Source: Devosia sp. (GTDB taxonomy: Bacteria > Pseudomonadota > Alphaproteobacteria > Rhizobiales > Devosiaceae). From it: a stretch of 44,251 nt of DNA. This document shows, piece after piece, positions 43,791 to 44,251 of this stretch. The position numbers were made by a program, and so were the translations under genes. The notes under the pieces are model-generated. The model was not told the DNA's origin. It saw only the letters and a list, made by a program, of their open reading frames with translations, and searched no databases. How positions within the stretch are numbered: the first letter of the stretch is position 1; each line of letters opens with the position of its first letter. Location of the stretch: NCBI GenBank assembly GCA_030680995.1, contig JAUXUM010000104.1, positions 1 to 44,251 on the forward strand, given 5' to 3'.

Positions 43791-44088
43791 CCGGCGCAAG
43801 TTGATCGCCGCCTGCACGGGGGCGGGAACCAGGTGCGGCGGCAGCGTCCAGTATCGCGCCGGCCAACATCCGCGACGAGCCGATGCCGGCACTGTCACCC
43901 AGCCGCCACATCCGTTAACCCAGCCGCTTAAGCCCACATAAACCGGCCACAATTAGCTTCGATAGCCAAGGGGACCGCGCAGGCGGCCGGCTCGGGCTTC
44001 GGCCTGTGCGAGGCGCCAGGCGAGACGGTCGGATTGCCCAGTGGCGTCCGCGGCGGATTCCCCTTGTGGAGCCCGGGCGGACACGACG
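43791..44088. other. Spacer upstream of the last gene
   Basis: No coding sequence is supported. An AT-rich patch at 43930-43970 (CCCACATAAACCGGCCACAA, TTAGCTTCGATAG) may hold the promoter of the gene starting at 44089. Confidence 0.3.
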
Positions 44089-44251
44089 ATGCGCAAGAAG
44101 AATGCCGGGGCCCTGTTCATGGATTTTCAGATTTCGCCGGAAGACCGGGTGGGTGCGCAGCCGAAGAAATCGCGCGGGCGCGCCGCAGCGGTCAAGACGG
44201 CGCCGCGCGGCGGCCGCGTCGAGCCCAGGCTCGGCGCCATCGACAGCGCCT
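44089..44251 (+). CDS. 5' part of a gene, possibly a penicillin-binding protein 1A (partial)
   Basis: From ATG 44089 the frame stays open to the window end (54 codons): MRKKNAGALFMDFQISPEDR followed by a Lys/Arg-rich stretch and RVEPRLGAIDSA. Short basic cytoplasmic heads like this precede the membrane anchor in alphaproteobacterial bifunctional penicillin-binding proteins, but no catalytic domain is visible, so the identity is a guess. Confidence 0.4.
   Translation, partial: MRKKNAGALFMDFQISPEDRVGAQPKKSRGRAAAVKTAPRGGRVEPRLGAIDSA

Overview
The window looks like chromosomal DNA of a GC-rich alphaproteobacterium of the Hyphomicrobiales, possibly Devosia-like. The basis is high GC, a dnaN-recF-gyrB cluster, an MbfA-type iron exporter, a BigR/Blh sulfur locus, a complex I NDUFA9-type protein, and short palindromic dispersed repeats typical of the group. 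The genus is an inference, because no rRNA gene is present.

Layout. 0.1-9.9 kb: single genes (DUF1624 membrane protein, lepA on the minus strand, a secreted protein, an extensin-like protein, mbfA, a hydrolase, an aldo/keto reductase) mixed with relics: a P-loop defence-type gene, a twice-frameshifted DUF1203 gene, and a trhO/GMC-oxidoreductase deletion scar. 9.8-19 kb, minus strand: rpmI-rplT, a terminator, pheS, a small membrane protein, an exonuclease, pheT, a glycosyltransferase and two paralogous O-antigen-ligase-like genes, most with stop/start overlaps. 19.2-23.3 kb: a MarR regulator, an OAS-type nucleotidyltransferase with an altered active site, and a persulfide detoxification locus (blh, rhodanese, divergent bigR) lie between infC, which has an ATT start, and rpmI. 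23.5-30.8 kb: ABHD10-like hydrolase, GIY-YIG protein, a GNAT/SDR/queG/gst run, uppP, a secreted protein and the NDUFA9-like protein.

31-37.4 kb is an accessory block bracketed by two different, oppositely oriented pieces of an ISAs1-family transposase gene. It holds a tetraheme cytochrome and a Tat-exported flavoprotein behind a well-placed FNR/FixK-like promoter, a tandem universal stress protein, an SDR with a second FNR-like box, a CBS-DUF2267 protein, and relics of an M50 protease and a multiheme cytochrome. I read it as a decaying low-oxygen or respiratory island and consider it the most interesting part of the window. 37.5-42.4 kb: dnaN, recF and gyrB. 42.4-43.8 kb: a HigBA-like toxin-antitoxin pair inside 29-bp perfect inverted repeats with extra copies of the repeat core, next to a YhaV toxin relic. 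The window ends in the start of a new gene at 44089.

How the genes work together. The core blocks serve translation (lepA, infC, rpmI, rplT, pheS, pheT, queG), replication (dnaN, recF, gyrB) and envelope building (uppP, ligase-like proteins, glycosyltransferase). The accessory blocks handle iron (mbfA), reactive sulfur (blh, rhodanese, bigR) and probably an anaerobic periplasmic reductase. No rRNA, tRNA or CRISPR array was recognised.
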